A stretch of DNA of 19,517 nt from JAPLMI01 sp043798375 (GTDB lineage: Bacteria; Omnitrophota; Gorgyraeia; 2-01-FULL-45-10): positions 1-19,517 of the forward strand of contig JAZDOS010000004.1 in assembly GCA_043798375.1 (NCBI GenBank). Reading direction: 5' to 3'. Every line of letters starts with the position of its first letter. The first letter of the stretch is position 1. Position numbers and translations under genes: made by a program. Shown here piece by piece: positions 1-8,761 of this stretch. Below the pieces are notes generated by a model, which saw nothing but the letters and a program-made list of their open reading frames with translations, did not search any database and was not told the origin of the DNA.

Positions 1-95
1 AGCATAGGTTACAAGAAAAACAAGAGGGCGATTTTGACGCAACGCATTGAAATGACGTAAGTTACGGAGCCGCAAATTTTACGTAAAGACAATTT

Positions 96-124
96 TTGAA
101 AATAATCGGAAGAAAAAATATTTT
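96..124 (+). promoter_or_regulatory. Candidate sigma70-type promoter for glmS
   Basis: A -35-like TTGAAA at 96-101 (5 of 6 consensus bases) is followed after 17 nt by TATTTT at 119-124 (4 of 6). Two small palindromes lie just upstream: CGTAA-g-TTACG at 56-66 and TTTACGTAAA at 78-87, which could be an operator. The prediction rests on motif match and spacing alone. No glmS ribozyme core is visible between base 1 and the start codon. Confidence 0.4.
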
Positions 125-229
125 TTAACAAAGTAATGTTAAATGTCTCCTACGACATCGACGGAACACTTATTTACGCTAAGATATTACCGAACGACGA
201 ACAACACGGTTAGCTATTGCGAGGCAAAT

Positions 230-3200
230 ATGTGCGGGATAGTTGGATACATAGGTAACAGAAAAGCCCAGGATGTTCTCTTGAAGGGCCTCGGCCGGCT
301 CGAATACAGAGGGTATGACTCCGCAGGTATCGCCGTTTTAAGAGGCGGCAAGATAGACCTTGTGAAGAGAAAGGGCAAGCTCAAGATCCTGATGGATGAG
401 CTGCGCCCAAGCCCTCTTGAAGGTACCGTTGGGATCGGGCATTGTCTTACCTCCGACACACTTATCCATCTGGCCGACGGAAGGATAATGCCCATATCAG
501 AGATACGGAATGGCCAGAAAGTTTGCGTATTTAATGTAAAAGACCGCAAGACAGAAACCGCGAAAGCCCGGGTGATGAAGCATGGTTCGCCGGAATACAT
601 TTATCATCTTCGAACACCCTTTAGCACGATAAAATGTTCCGCGCAGCATAAAATGTTCGTTTCTTCCGAAGGGAAAATAGCGGAGAAGCGGGCATCCGAT
701 CTTAAAAAAGGAGACTCGCTGGTAATGCCCAAGAATATTGGCACGGAAATCAAGAGCGCGCACTTCCGTCCATTATACGCGAAAAGATACTATAGCGTTA
801 CCGATGATGGCGGCATGCTGATTAAAGAAAGGATAAAGAAACTGGAACTCAGCAGGGCTGAATGCGCGGCGCGATCCGGAATAAGCGAATCGTACCTTGA
901 TCATGTATACCAAAACGACCGCAATTTTAGAGAAGACGAGCTTGATAAATTGCTAAAGACGATTTCTGTGGATTTCGAGTCAAAATATTTTGTTCCGCAA
1001 GATACCATTCACGGCAAGTTTGTAATGCTGCCTGATGTGAGCTCGGCAGGCCTGATGCAGATCATCGGTTATCTGCTGGGCGACGGCAATGTTAAAGAAA
1101 GATGCATAAGATTTAAAGATATGGATAGAGACGTGCTTTATGCATACAAAGATTTAATAAACAAGACTTTTAATATTCATAGCCGAGTGGCCCCCCTGCC
1201 GGAAACGAGGGCATGGCTTCTTGAAACCAACAGTTTATACTTATGCCGGTGGTTCCGAGAGAATGTGCTCTCGAGAAAAAATGAATTCTTGAGTCAATTA
1301 GGACAGCTGCCCAAAAGTGAAATAGCCGCTTTTTTAAAAGGGATTTTCGATGCCGAAGGGTGCGTTAATTTAAAATCTCATCAAATAAGCATAAGAACAA
1401 CGGACAGGCATCTTATGCGTATTATTCAGTTACTGCTTCTGAAATTTGATATCACATCATCTTTTTGTTTGCCGAAAAAACCCAGAGAAGAATGGAATCA
1501 GTCGTACGGCGTATCGATAAGCAACCGAAATTCCTTTGAAAAATTTATAAAATCGGTCGGTTTTACATCCGAAATCAAAATGGCGCGGCTTCATCACATT
1601 ACAGCTGTCAATAGAAAAAACGGCAAATGCATGGTTGCGTCGGACAAAAATCTTTTTTATCAGCCAATTTTGGAAATTGAGCAAAAAAAATCGGAAGAAA
1701 AATTCCTTTTTGATTTAGAAGTTGAGCATCCCGACGCCAGTTTTATCGCGAATGGGCTCGTGTCTCACAATAGCCGCTGGGCAACCCACGGCGCGCCGAG
1801 CGATGCGAATGCGCATCCGCACCTCGATTGTCACGGCAATATAGCCGTTGTCCACAACGGGATAATCGAAAACTACCTGGAGCTTAAAAAGCGCCTTTTA
1901 AAAGAAGGCCATAAATTCTCGTCGGAGACGGATACCGAGATCATCGCCCACCTGATAGAAAAATTCTACAAGGGCGACCTCGAAAAAGCGGTTTTATCGG
2001 CGGTCAGATTATTGAAAGGCTCGTACGCTATAGCCGTGATCCATAAGGATGAGCCCGAGCGAATTATCGGCGCCAGATGCGACTCCCCTCTTATTGTGGG
2101 GCTGGGGAAGGGTGAGAATTTTTTAGCAAGTGATGTGCCGGCAGTCCTCGATTACACAAACGAAGTGCTCTATCTTGAAAATCACGAAGTTATCACTATA
2201 ACTAAGGATGGAGTAAGCGTGAAAGACCTGACGGGTCGAAAGGTGCACAAAAAGCCGTCGAAGATCGAATGGGATATAGCCCAGGCGGAAAAAAGCGGCT
2301 TTAGCCATTTCATGCTTAAAGAGATATTCGAACAGCCGCATGTCCTGGCAAAGATACTCGATGAGCGGTTGGTTAAGGGCAGTATAACATTCGAAGAACT
2401 CAAGATAAAAGAAAGCGATTTCAAACGCTTTAAAAAGATAGCAATAGTCGCATGCGGAACAGCGTATCACGCCGGGCTTACCGGGAAATACATGATCGAG
2501 GAATATGCCGCCATCCCGTGCTGGGTCGATACCTCAAGTGAATTCCGCTACAGAAATCCGCTTGTCGACAAAGATACGCTCGTCATAATAGTATCGCAGT
2601 CCGGCGAGACTGCCGATAGCCTCGCCGCGCTGAGGGAAGCGAAGAAAAAAGGCGCGACGGCGCTCGGAATATGCAACGTCCTCGGAAGCTCTATCGCCAG
2701 GGAATCCGACGGAGTTATATACACGCATGCGGGGCCTGAAATAGCGGTTGCGTCGACCAAGGCATACACGGCGCAGCTTGCCATATTTTACCTCCTTACC
2801 CTGTATCTTGCCGGAATACGGAAGGCGCTTTCTCCGTCGAAGATCGGCCGCCTGATCGGGGAACTTAAAAAAGTGCCGAAACTGATGGATGAACTGATCT
2901 CGGGATATAAATCCGAATATAACACTTTGGCCGCATACGCCCGGGAATTCAAGAAATATTATCACGAAAAGCATAATAAGTCGTATTTTCTGTATCTTGC
3001 GAGAAACATCAATGTTCCGAACGCCCTCGAAGGCGCGCTGAAACTTAAAGAGATCTCCTATATCAGCGCTGAAGGTTATCCGGCCGGTGAGATGAAGCAC
3101 GGCCCGATCGCTTTAATCGATGAAAATCCGTGGGTTGTCTGCATCGTCACGAAATCCAGGACTTACGATAAAATGCTCTCCAACATCCAGGAGATAAAGG

Positions 3201-3418
3201 CGCGTGGCGGCATAGTCATAGCGGTAGTTACCGAAGGCGATAAGGAAATACTCCATTACAACATCAATTACCTGATAGAAATCCCGAAGACAGAGGAGCT
3301 TTTCTCGCCGCTATTGGTAGTAATACCATTACAGCTTCTCGCGTATTACGTCGCGAAACAGTTCGGCTATGATATCGACCAGCCGCGTAACCTGGCCAAA
3401 TCCGTAACCGTCGAATAA
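230..3418 (+). CDS. glmS: Glutamine--fructose-6-phosphate aminotransferase (isomerizing), intein-containing precursor
   Basis: GlmS makes glucosamine-6-phosphate from fructose-6-phosphate and glutamine in the cytoplasm, the first step toward UDP-GlcNAc for peptidoglycan and lipopolysaccharide. I place the start at 230 because MCGIVGYIG puts the catalytic Cys at residue 2, exposed once Met is removed, and GAGG at 221-224 is a suitable ribosome site. A longer open frame from 143 would bury this Cys. The precursor is 1062 residues. Removing the intein (residues 72-514) leaves about 619, close to the usual 610. The glutaminase domain reads GIGH/SRWATHG across the splice point, then come two SIS sugar-isomerase domains (CGTAYHAG, SQSGETADS, ASTKAYTAQ) and the canonical end DQPRNLAKSVTVE. 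All the expected catalytic motifs are present, so the spliced enzyme should be functional. rsmI follows after 23 nt. Confidence 0.96.
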   Translation: MCGIVGYIGNRKAQDVLLKGLGRLEYRGYDSAGIAVLRGGKIDLVKRKGKLKILMDELRPSPLEGTVGIGHCLTSDTLIHLADGRIMPISEIRNGQKVCVFNVKDRKTETAKARVMKHGSPEYIYHLRTPFSTIKCSAQHKMFVSSEGKIAEKRASDLKKGDSLVMPKNIGTEIKSAHFRPLYAKRYYSVTDDGGMLIKERIKKLELSRAECAARSGISESYLDHVYQNDRNFREDELDKLLKTISVDFESKYFVPQDTIHGKFVMLPDVSSAGLMQIIGYLLGDGNVKERCIRFKDMDRDVLYAYKDLINKTFNIHSRVAPLPETRAWLLETNSLYLCRWFRENVLSRKNEFLSQLGQLPKSEIAAFLKGIFDAEGCVNLKSHQISIRTTDRHLMRIIQLLLLKFDITSSFCLPKKPREEWNQSYGVSISNRNSFEKFIKSVGFTSEIKMARLHHITAVNRKNGKCMVASDKNLFYQPILEIEQKKSEEKFLFDLEVEHPDASFIANGLVSHNSRWATHGAPSDANAHPHLDCHGNIAVVHNGIIENYLELKKRLLKEGHKFSSETDTEIIAHLIEKFYKGDLEKAVLSAVRLLKGSYAIAVIHKDEPERIIGARCDSPLIVGLGKGENFLASDVPAVLDYTNEVLYLENHEVITITKDGVSVKDLTGRKVHKKPSKIEWDIAQAEKSGFSHFMLKEIFEQPHVLAKILDERLVKGSITFEELKIKESDFKRFKKIAIVACGTAYHAGLTGKYMIEEYAAIPCWVDTSSEFRYRNPLVDKDTLVIIVSQSGETADSLAALREAKKKGATALGICNVLGSSIARESDGVIYTHAGPEIAVASTKAYTAQLAIFYLLTLYLAGIRKALSPSKIGRLIGELKKVPKLMDELISGYKSEYNTLAAYAREFKKYYHEKHNKSYFLYLARNINVPNALEGALKLKEISYISAEGYPAGEMKHGPIALIDENPWVVCIVTKSRTYDKMLSNIQEIKARGGIVIAVVTEGDKEILHYNINYLIEIPKTEELFSPLLVVIPLQLLAYYVAKQFGYDIDQPRNLAKSVTVE
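443..1771 (+). other. Intein with LAGLIDADG homing endonuclease inside GlmS
   Basis: The 443-residue insertion begins with Cys1 (CLTSDTLIHLADG, block A) and ends in VSHN followed by Ser as the +1 extein residue, the hallmarks of a class 1 intein. Block B is IKCSAQHKMFV, with Ser where Thr is usual and with the conserved His. Block F is FDLEVEHPDASFIANG. Two LAGLIDADG helices are visible, IIGYLLGDG at about intein residues 207-215 and FLKGIFDAEG at about 297-306, each with an acidic residue, so the endonuclease may be active. Between block B and the endonuclease lies a helix-turn-helix-like stretch (about 125-175). The insertion splits GIGH from SRWATHG; the Arg-Trp and His of that loop contact glutamine in the E. 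coli enzyme. Insertion at the most conserved active-site segment is typical of inteins. Confidence 0.95.
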
Positions 3419-3441
3419 AAGGGTACACCCATTTAATTTTT

Positions 3442-4104
3442 ATGTTAGGCACACTTTTTATTGTCTCAACACCTATCGGCAATCTTGAGGATATCACTTT
3501 AAGAGCTATCGATACCCTTAAGAAAGTCGACCTTATCGCGGCCGAAGATACGCGCCATACAAGGATTTTACTCGATCGATATCAGATAAAGACCCCGACC
3601 ACAAGCTATTTCGAATACAATAAGATTCAAAAGACCGATTACCTTTTAAAGGTTTTAAAGGAAGGTAAGTCTGTCGCGCTTGTCTCGGATGCAGGCACTC
3701 CCGGGATATCGGACCCCGGCTATAAAGTTATCAGGGTGTGCATAGACAGCGGCATTTCCATTATCCCGATTCCGGGCCCGTCGGGACTTGTAACAGCCCT
3801 CACCATTTCCGGTAAGCCGACCGATAAGTTTACGTTTGAAGGATTTCTCTCGAACAAGTCCGCGCGGAGAAAAAATCAGCTGCAGAAATTAAAAGACGAA
3901 AAGAGGACAGCCGTGCTTTACGAATCTCCGCACCGGATCGTAAAATCACTGGAAGACATCCTGGAGGTTTACGGCGATATAGAAATAGTCCTTGCCAGGG
4001 AACTGACCAAGAAGTTCGAAGAGGTAAGGCGCGAAAAGGCCTCCAGCCTGGCGGCTCATTTTAAACTAACCCCTCCCAAAGGCGAATTTATCATCATCAT
4101 CTAA
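3442..4104 (+). CDS. rsmI: 16S rRNA (cytidine-1402-2'-O)-methyltransferase
   Basis: RsmI uses S-adenosylmethionine to methylate the ribose of C1402 in the 16S rRNA decoding centre. The 220-residue protein shows the tetrapyrrole-methylase fold motifs in order: STPIGNLEDIT (9-19), AEDTRHTRILL (34-44), VSDAGTPGISDPG (81-93), IPGPSG (110-115) and the C-terminal KGEFIIII. It is shorter than the E. coli protein (about 286) because it stops right after the methylase core and lacks the C-terminal extension; such short forms are common outside Proteobacteria. I see no clear Shine-Dalgarno before the ATG, so it may be coupled to glmS, which ends 23 nt upstream. gmd begins 17 nt downstream, suggesting a shared transcript. 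Confidence 0.93.
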   Translation: MLGTLFIVSTPIGNLEDITLRAIDTLKKVDLIAAEDTRHTRILLDRYQIKTPTTSYFEYNKIQKTDYLLKVLKEGKSVALVSDAGTPGISDPGYKVIRVCIDSGISIIPIPGPSGLVTALTISGKPTDKFTFEGFLSNKSARRKNQLQKLKDEKRTAVLYESPHRIVKSLEDILEVYGDIEIVLARELTKKFEEVRREKASSLAAHFKLTPPKGEFIIII

Positions 4105-4121
4105 AAATAAAAGGAGAGCAT

Positions 4122-5165
4122 ATGAAAAAGGCGTTGATTAGCGGGATCACCGGGCAGGACGGTTCGTATCTGGCGGAACTGTTGCTTTCGAAAGGATACG
4201 AGGTCCACGGTATTATCCGAAGGGCAAGCACTTTTAATACGGCAAGGCTGAACCATGTCTATGTTGACCCTCACTCCCCCGGGGTGAGGCTATTTCTTCA
4301 CTATGGCGACCTCGCCGATTCGGAACAGATTTCCAACATCGTTTATAATATTAAACCGGACGAGATATACCATCTCGGCGCCCAGAGCCATGTTCGCGTC
4401 AGTTTTGACATCCCGGAATACACATCCACCGTTACGGGCATTAGCACCACCCGCTTCCTTGAAGCGATAAGGCACAGCGGCCTAAAAACAAAATTTTACC
4501 AGGCGTCCTCCAGCGAAATATTCGGGTTGTCCGAAGCGCCGCAGAATGAAATGACACAGCTTAGGCCGAGAAGCCCTTACGCGTGCGCGAAGGCATATGC
4601 CCACCAGATGGCGAGAAATTACCGTAACGGCTACAGGATGTTTATATCAAACGGAATATTGTTCAACCACGAAAGCCCGCGCAGGGGCGAAACATTCGTT
4701 ACCCGCAAGATCACGATCGCCATAGCGTCGATACTGGCAAACAGGCAGAACAAATTATTCCTGGGGGACCTGGACGCGAAAAGAGACTGGGGTTATGCCC
4801 CTGAATATGTAGAGATGATGTGGCGGATACTGCAGCAAAAATTGCCGGACGATTTTGTCATAGGCACCGGCAGATCCAATTCGGTAAAGGAATTTGTCGA
4901 GGAGGCATTTTCCTATGCCGGGCTAAACTGGAAGAAGTACGTAAAAATGGATCCGAATTATTTGCGGCCGACCGAAACGGCCGAGCTTCTGGCTAATACG
5001 TCCAAGGCAAGGAAGGTGCTGGGTTGGCGGCCCAAGGCATCATTCAAAGACCTGGTGAAGATAATGGTCGACGCCGACATGCGCGCCGCGGGACTGAAGC
5101 CGATAGGCGAAAGCGATAAAATATTGAGAGAAAAATTCCCGAACAGGTGGTGGGCGAAGGACTAA
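4122..5165 (+). CDS. gmd: GDP-mannose 4,6-dehydratase
   Basis: Converts GDP-D-mannose to GDP-4-keto-6-deoxy-D-mannose, the branch point to GDP-L-fucose, GDP-D-rhamnose and related surface sugars. The 347-residue extended short-chain dehydrogenase has the NADP-binding GITGQDG at 8-14, the dehydratase signature QASSSEIFG at 127-135, the catalytic pair Tyr153 and Lys157 (YACAK), and the Gmd-specific NHESPRRGETFVTRK. Length matches the family. A strong ribosome site (AGGAG) precedes the ATG. Its stop codon directly abuts the GTG start of the ABC exporter. No GDP-fucose synthase or reductase is next to it, so the final sugar cannot be told from this window. Confidence 0.96.
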   Translation: MKKALISGITGQDGSYLAELLLSKGYEVHGIIRRASTFNTARLNHVYVDPHSPGVRLFLHYGDLADSEQISNIVYNIKPDEIYHLGAQSHVRVSFDIPEYTSTVTGISTTRFLEAIRHSGLKTKFYQASSSEIFGLSEAPQNEMTQLRPRSPYACAKAYAHQMARNYRNGYRMFISNGILFNHESPRRGETFVTRKITIAIASILANRQNKLFLGDLDAKRDWGYAPEYVEMMWRILQQKLPDDFVIGTGRSNSVKEFVEEAFSYAGLNWKKYVKMDPNYLRPTETAELLANTSKARKVLGWRPKASFKDLVKIMVDADMRAAGLKPIGESDKILREKFPNRWWAKD

Positions 5166-7013
5166 GTGGGCATAAAAGCTAAATTAAAAAATCATAGGAT
5201 GTATTTCCGCTACACGATAATGAAGAAATTTTTCGGCATTATGGGTGTGAAACCGGCCCATATCGTATTGCCGGTATTCCTGTCATTTATCGCGGCTTCG
5301 TTCGACGGCATAAGCCTGGGCCTTCTTGTGCCGCTGGTAAAGGGGGTGGTCTCCAACAGCTTTGACTTTATCAAAGATATGGCCGGGCTTAAATACATCG
5401 TGAGGCTGTTCCCGCAGATATTTCTTGATACAAATACTTCCAATAAAAACGCGTTTCTTTTCCTCATCGGGCTTGTCTTCCTGTTTGTCATTTTGAAGAA
5501 CGCGCTCAATTATGCCAACAGCGTCCTCTCGGCCTATTGGCACGGCAGGTTTCAGCGCAATATCTATAAATTTGTTTTTGAAAGGTTCCTGACCTTCGGG
5601 AAGCTCTTTTTCGACAGGACAAATTACGGCTACCTTATGATGGTCATGGATTACTCGGTCTATGTGATGGACATTCTCAATCTTTTTGAGAATTCGATAA
5701 ATCAGTTTTTCACGCTTGCGGTATATTTTGTGATCATGTTGATGATCTCATGGAAGCTTACCATATTCGCCATATTTGTCTTTCCTCTCCTGCATTATTC
5801 GCTGAAGCTGATCGTTATATGGCTTAATAAGACAGCCGTGCTGACGAACAAATCGATGATCGAACTGCACAAAAACGTATTCAATATACTCTCATGTATT
5901 CCGCTTGTCAAAGCGTATTCAAAAGAAGAAGAAACGAAGGCAAATTATAACAGGATAAACGAGGATCTGCGCAAGCTGGAGCTGTCGGCTGCAAAAACGG
6001 ACAACCTGGCGCTGCCTATACAGGAAATAATCGTGACATTGACGCTTTTAATTATGATTTCGGCGGCGGCCTTACTGTTCGCGAAAGGCAAGCCCGCCGA
6101 AATATCCGTGTTTGTCGTGTTCTTTTACGCCGCGCGGCGGTCGCTGCCGATGTTCAATATCTTCAATACTGTCAGGACAACCTTCGCGCGGGCCAAACCG
6201 CCGCTAAAAGAGCTGTCGAAGATCTTCGATGATACGGATAAATTCTTCGTGACAGATGGGCCTAAAATATTCGAAGGGTTACAAAACGTGATAAAGTTCA
6301 ATCATCTTGATTTTGCTTACGTAAAAGACAGGCCGGTTTTAAAAGACCTGAGCCTCTGTATCGAAAAAGGCAAAATCACGGCGCTTGTGGGACCGTCCGG
6401 CGCCGGCAAGACGACGATCGTCAGCATGATAATGCGTTTTTACGACTGCCCGCCGAATTCGATACTGATAAACAACTCTGACATAAGGGGCTACACTTTA
6501 AAATCCCTGAGGCATCATATGGCCCTCGTGAACCAGGAAGTGCTTCTTATGAACGATACGCTGCGCAACAACATGATATTCGGCCTCGATAGAAAGGTCC
6601 CGGACGAAGAGCTTGTAGACATATCGAAGAAAGCGCGGCTTTATGATTTTGTGAAAAACGCGCCCGAAGGATTTAATACCGAAGTAGGCGACAGAGGCGT
6701 TAAATTATCCGGCGGAGAAAAACAAAGAGTCGCTATCGCCAGGGCGCTTCTCAAAAAATCCGAAATACTGATTTTGGACGAGGCAACGTCGTCCCTTGAC
6801 TCAACTACCGAAAAACTTATACAGGAAGCTATCGATGAGGCGGTAAAAGACAGGACGGCCATAGTTATAGCCCACAGGCTTTCGACGATAAAAAACGCGG
6901 ACAAGATTATTGTCATTGAAGACGGGCGGGTTGTCGAACAGGGCCCGCTGAACGAACTGCTCGCAAAAAAAGGCAAATTCTGCGGATATTGGGAAGCGCA
7001 GAAGTTTTATTAA
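5166..7013 (+). CDS. ABC exporter with fused membrane and ATPase domains (MsbA-like, lipid or glycan flippase)
   Basis: A 615-residue half-transporter of the type IV ABC exporter class. Hydrophobic segments at about 31-58, 94-117, 181-222, 284-306 and 309-330 form the membrane domain. The ATPase domain has Walker A GPSGAGKTT (409-417), a Q-loop Gln457, the signature LSGGE (514-518), Walker B ILILDE (534-539) and the switch His570. It should act as a homodimer in the inner membrane. Translation probably starts at the GTG at 5166, immediately after the gmd stop, with GAAGGA at 5156-5161; ATG codons at residues 12 and 19 are alternatives. Placement behind gmd suggests export of a glycolipid or polysaccharide precursor, but the substrate cannot be read from sequence. 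Confidence 0.9.
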   Translation: MGIKAKLKNHRMYFRYTIMKKFFGIMGVKPAHIVLPVFLSFIAASFDGISLGLLVPLVKGVVSNSFDFIKDMAGLKYIVRLFPQIFLDTNTSNKNAFLFLIGLVFLFVILKNALNYANSVLSAYWHGRFQRNIYKFVFERFLTFGKLFFDRTNYGYLMMVMDYSVYVMDILNLFENSINQFFTLAVYFVIMLMISWKLTIFAIFVFPLLHYSLKLIVIWLNKTAVLTNKSMIELHKNVFNILSCIPLVKAYSKEEETKANYNRINEDLRKLELSAAKTDNLALPIQEIIVTLTLLIMISAAALLFAKGKPAEISVFVVFFYAARRSLPMFNIFNTVRTTFARAKPPLKELSKIFDDTDKFFVTDGPKIFEGLQNVIKFNHLDFAYVKDRPVLKDLSLCIEKGKITALVGPSGAGKTTIVSMIMRFYDCPPNSILINNSDIRGYTLKSLRHHMALVNQEVLLMNDTLRNNMIFGLDRKVPDEELVDISKKARLYDFVKNAPEGFNTEVGDRGVKLSGGEKQRVAIARALLKKSEILILDEATSSLDSTTEKLIQEAIDEAVKDRTAIVIAHRLSTIKNADKIIVIEDGRVVEQGPLNELLAKKGKFCGYWEAQKFY

Positions 7014-7025
7014 TAGGATGTCGGG

Positions 7026-7226
7026 ATGAGAAAGATCATTGTTGCGGGTGCGGGCGGGTTTATAGGGCATCATCTGGCCGTGCGCGGTAGAAACTCCGAC
7101 AATTCCCTGTGTAAAAAGATCCTCGGCTGGGCCCCGGAGATCGACCTTGAAACAGGTATAGCGAAAACGTATGAATGGGTTAAGGCGCAAGTCGAAAAGA
7201 ACGCCCCGCAACGATGCGCAAAATAA
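7026..7226 (+). pseudogene. Internally deleted GDP-mannose 3,5-epimerase-like remnant
   Basis: The 66-residue frame begins like an NAD-binding short-chain dehydrogenase (IIVAGAGGFIGHHLA, residues 4-18) and then passes directly into VRGRNSDN and LGWAPEIDLETGIAKTYEW, which resemble the C-terminal end of GDP-mannose 3,5-epimerase (plant GME carries RGRNSDN followed by LGWAP). Around 270-300 residues including the Tyr-x-x-x-Lys site are missing, yet the frame is kept. The joined piece cannot be an active epimerase. It lies 12 nt after the exporter in the GDP-mannose locus, so the full gene probably once belonged to that sugar pathway. An assembly collapse is a possible alternative. Confidence 0.75.
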
Positions 7227-7248
7227 ATAAGAGTTATACTGTTGCCAC

Positions 7249-7277
7249 TTGACAAAGAGACGGATTTCAGGTATAGT
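7249..7277 (+). promoter_or_regulatory. Sigma70-type promoter of the abiE operon
   Basis: A perfect -35 TTGACA at 7249-7254 is followed by exactly 17 nt and TATAGT at 7272-7277 (5 of 6). Transcription should begin near 7284. Together with the pyrR promoter it is among the strongest in the window, and it separates the toxin-antitoxin pair from the upstream glycan genes. Confidence 0.75.
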
Positions 7278-7288
7278 TATTTCTGTAA

Positions 7289-7306
7289 ATAATCATTTTT
7301 GATTAT
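7289..7306. promoter_or_regulatory. Inverted repeat, candidate AbiEi operator
   Basis: Perfect 7-bp arms ATAATCA (7289-7295) and TGATTAT (7300-7306) around TTTT lie just downstream of the predicted transcription start and 13 nt before the antitoxin ATG. AbiEi proteins are known to autoregulate by binding inverted repeats at their own promoter, so this is the natural candidate site. The assignment is inference from position and symmetry. Confidence 0.45.
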
Positions 7307-7319
7307 ATAGAGAAACATT

Positions 7320-7961
7320 ATGAATTTCAACGAGTTTAAAGAAAAGTTTTGCGAAATGCCGTTTATTTCGGCTAGAATGGTGATGTCGCTTGAGCGGCAG
7401 TGTCCTCAAGCTATGCGCAACCAGCTTACGCGTTGGCAAAAGAGGGGGCTTATTATCCAGCTGAAGCGCGGGGTCTACATTTTGAATAAAATGGACAGGA
7501 AGGTTAACTCCAGCAGGTTCTTTTTGGCTAACCAGCTCTTATGGCCGTCTTATGTGAGCCTGGAATCAGCGCTTGGTTATTATGGCCTTATTCCGGAGGC
7601 GGTGGCGGACGTTACTTCGGTCAGTACCAAAAAAACCAGCCGGTTCACTAATCCGGTCGGCAGGTTTATTTATCAGCGCATTAAGCCGGATGCCTTCAGG
7701 GGGTACCAGTCTTATAAGGATGAAGCCGGCCTTGAGTGCCTGGTCGCCGAGCCGGAAAAGGCTGTAGTGGATTTTTTATACCTTAATCTGCGTAAGTTTA
7801 AGACCGGGGCCAAAGCGGTTTTTAAGGAATCATATCGTTTTCAGAACACCGAAGGGCTTAAACCAAAAAAGATCCTCTCATGGGCGCGTCTTTTCAAGAA
7901 TAGCCTCCTTGATGCCGTTGCCGACGAATTTTGCACTTTTCTCAAGAAAGAGAAAACATGA
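7320..7961 (+). CDS. abiEi: AbiEi-type antitoxin and transcriptional repressor
   Basis: Antitoxin half of an AbiE toxin-antitoxin system (type IV; also described as abortive phage infection). The 213-residue protein has an N-terminal winged-helix-like region (about 1-55, with RNQLTRWQKRGLIIQLKRG) and the characteristic AbiEi segment PSYVSLESALGYYGLIPE at about 75-92, followed by the C-terminal domain (LVAEPEKAVVDFLYL). It is preceded by its own promoter and a possible operator. The stop codon overlaps the toxin start as ATGA at 7958-7961, the usual arrangement for coupled translation. By eye the codon choice in this pair is more AT-rich than in the neighbouring pyr genes, in keeping with horizontal acquisition. 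Confidence 0.88.
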   Translation: MNFNEFKEKFCEMPFISARMVMSLERQCPQAMRNQLTRWQKRGLIIQLKRGVYILNKMDRKVNSSRFFLANQLLWPSYVSLESALGYYGLIPEAVADVTSVSTKKTSRFTNPVGRFIYQRIKPDAFRGYQSYKDEAGLECLVAEPEKAVVDFLYLNLRKFKTGAKAVFKESYRFQNTEGLKPKKILSWARLFKNSLLDAVADEFCTFLKKEKT

Positions 7962-8761
7962 TCGAACTTATCAAACAACAATTAACCAACAGCATGTCGG
8001 CTGAGGAAAAGCTTAATCGCTGCCGTGAGCTTATTCAGCTTCTCTGCCTGAAGATTTTTGATGAGCATAAGTTCTTTGATAATTTATCATTCACCGGCGG
8101 CACAGCGTTAAGGGTGGTCTTTGGCGTAAAACGTTTTTCCGAGGACCTTGATTTTTCGCTGGTGAAAAAAGAGAATTATTCATTTCCCCGGATGAATGAC
8201 GATTTGCTTAAAGCTATTTCATTAGCAGGCTTGAAGGCGGAATCAAAACCCAAATCCGAAAAAACCGTTCATAGCGCCATGCTTAGATTTCCCGGAGTCT
8301 TGAAGGCGGTCGGCCTTTCCCCGCTTGAGCATCAGAAGCTTTCAATCAAGCTGGAAGTTGATACGAATCCCCCCGGAGGCGGGCATGTTCAAACTCGTAT
8401 TATCCAGCGGTCGTATGTTTTTAACGTGGCTCACTTTGATCTGCCGTCAATGTTTGCTACGAAATTACACGCCTGTTTTTACCGAGCCTACTTAAAAGGC
8501 AGGGATTATTATGATTTTATCTGGTATCTGGGCAACAAAGTGAAACCCAACTTTACTCTGTTGAACAACGCCATTGCGCAGACACAAGGCGTAAATCCGG
8601 CTATCGATGAAAGCAATTTTAAGGAATTCCTCCTAAAAGGCATAGAAAAAGTCGATTTTAAAGAGGCCAAAAAAGACGCGGAACGATTTCTTGAGGATAA
8701 AGGCGAGCTTCGTCTTTTTGACGCTAATCTTATCAAAAGTAGTATAGAGGCGGTGTATTGA
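7958..8761 (+). CDS. abiEii: AbiEii-type nucleotidyltransferase toxin
   Basis: Toxin half of the AbiE pair, a DNA-polymerase-beta-like nucleotidyltransferase; characterised relatives add nucleotides to tRNA or use GTP. The 267-residue protein has motif I FTGGTALR (45-52), the metal-binding acidic pair in SEDLDFS (Asp63 and Asp65), a middle lysine region LSIKLEVD, and the C-terminal KLHACFYRAYLKGRDYYDF typical of AbiEii. I start at 7958 rather than at the upstream in-frame TTG/ATG-like codons because ATGA overlap with the antitoxin is the family norm. All catalytic residues are present, so the toxin looks active. Its TGA at 8759-8761 is 11 nt before the peptidase gene. Confidence 0.9.
   Translation: MIELIKQQLTNSMSAEEKLNRCRELIQLLCLKIFDEHKFFDNLSFTGGTALRVVFGVKRFSEDLDFSLVKKENYSFPRMNDDLLKAISLAGLKAESKPKSEKTVHSAMLRFPGVLKAVGLSPLEHQKLSIKLEVDTNPPGGGHVQTRIIQRSYVFNVAHFDLPSMFATKLHACFYRAYLKGRDYYDFIWYLGNKVKPNFTLLNNAIAQTQGVNPAIDESNFKEFLLKGIEKVDFKEAKKDAERFLEDKGELRLFDANLIKSSIEAVY

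Noticed and set aside
143..229. N-terminal extension of GlmS by 29 residues
   Set aside because: It would bury the catalytic N-terminal Cys, and GAGG sits just before the ATG at 230.
1..229. glmS ribozyme upstream of glmS
   Set aside because: No conserved ribozyme core could be recognised; only short palindromes and a promoter-like pair are present.
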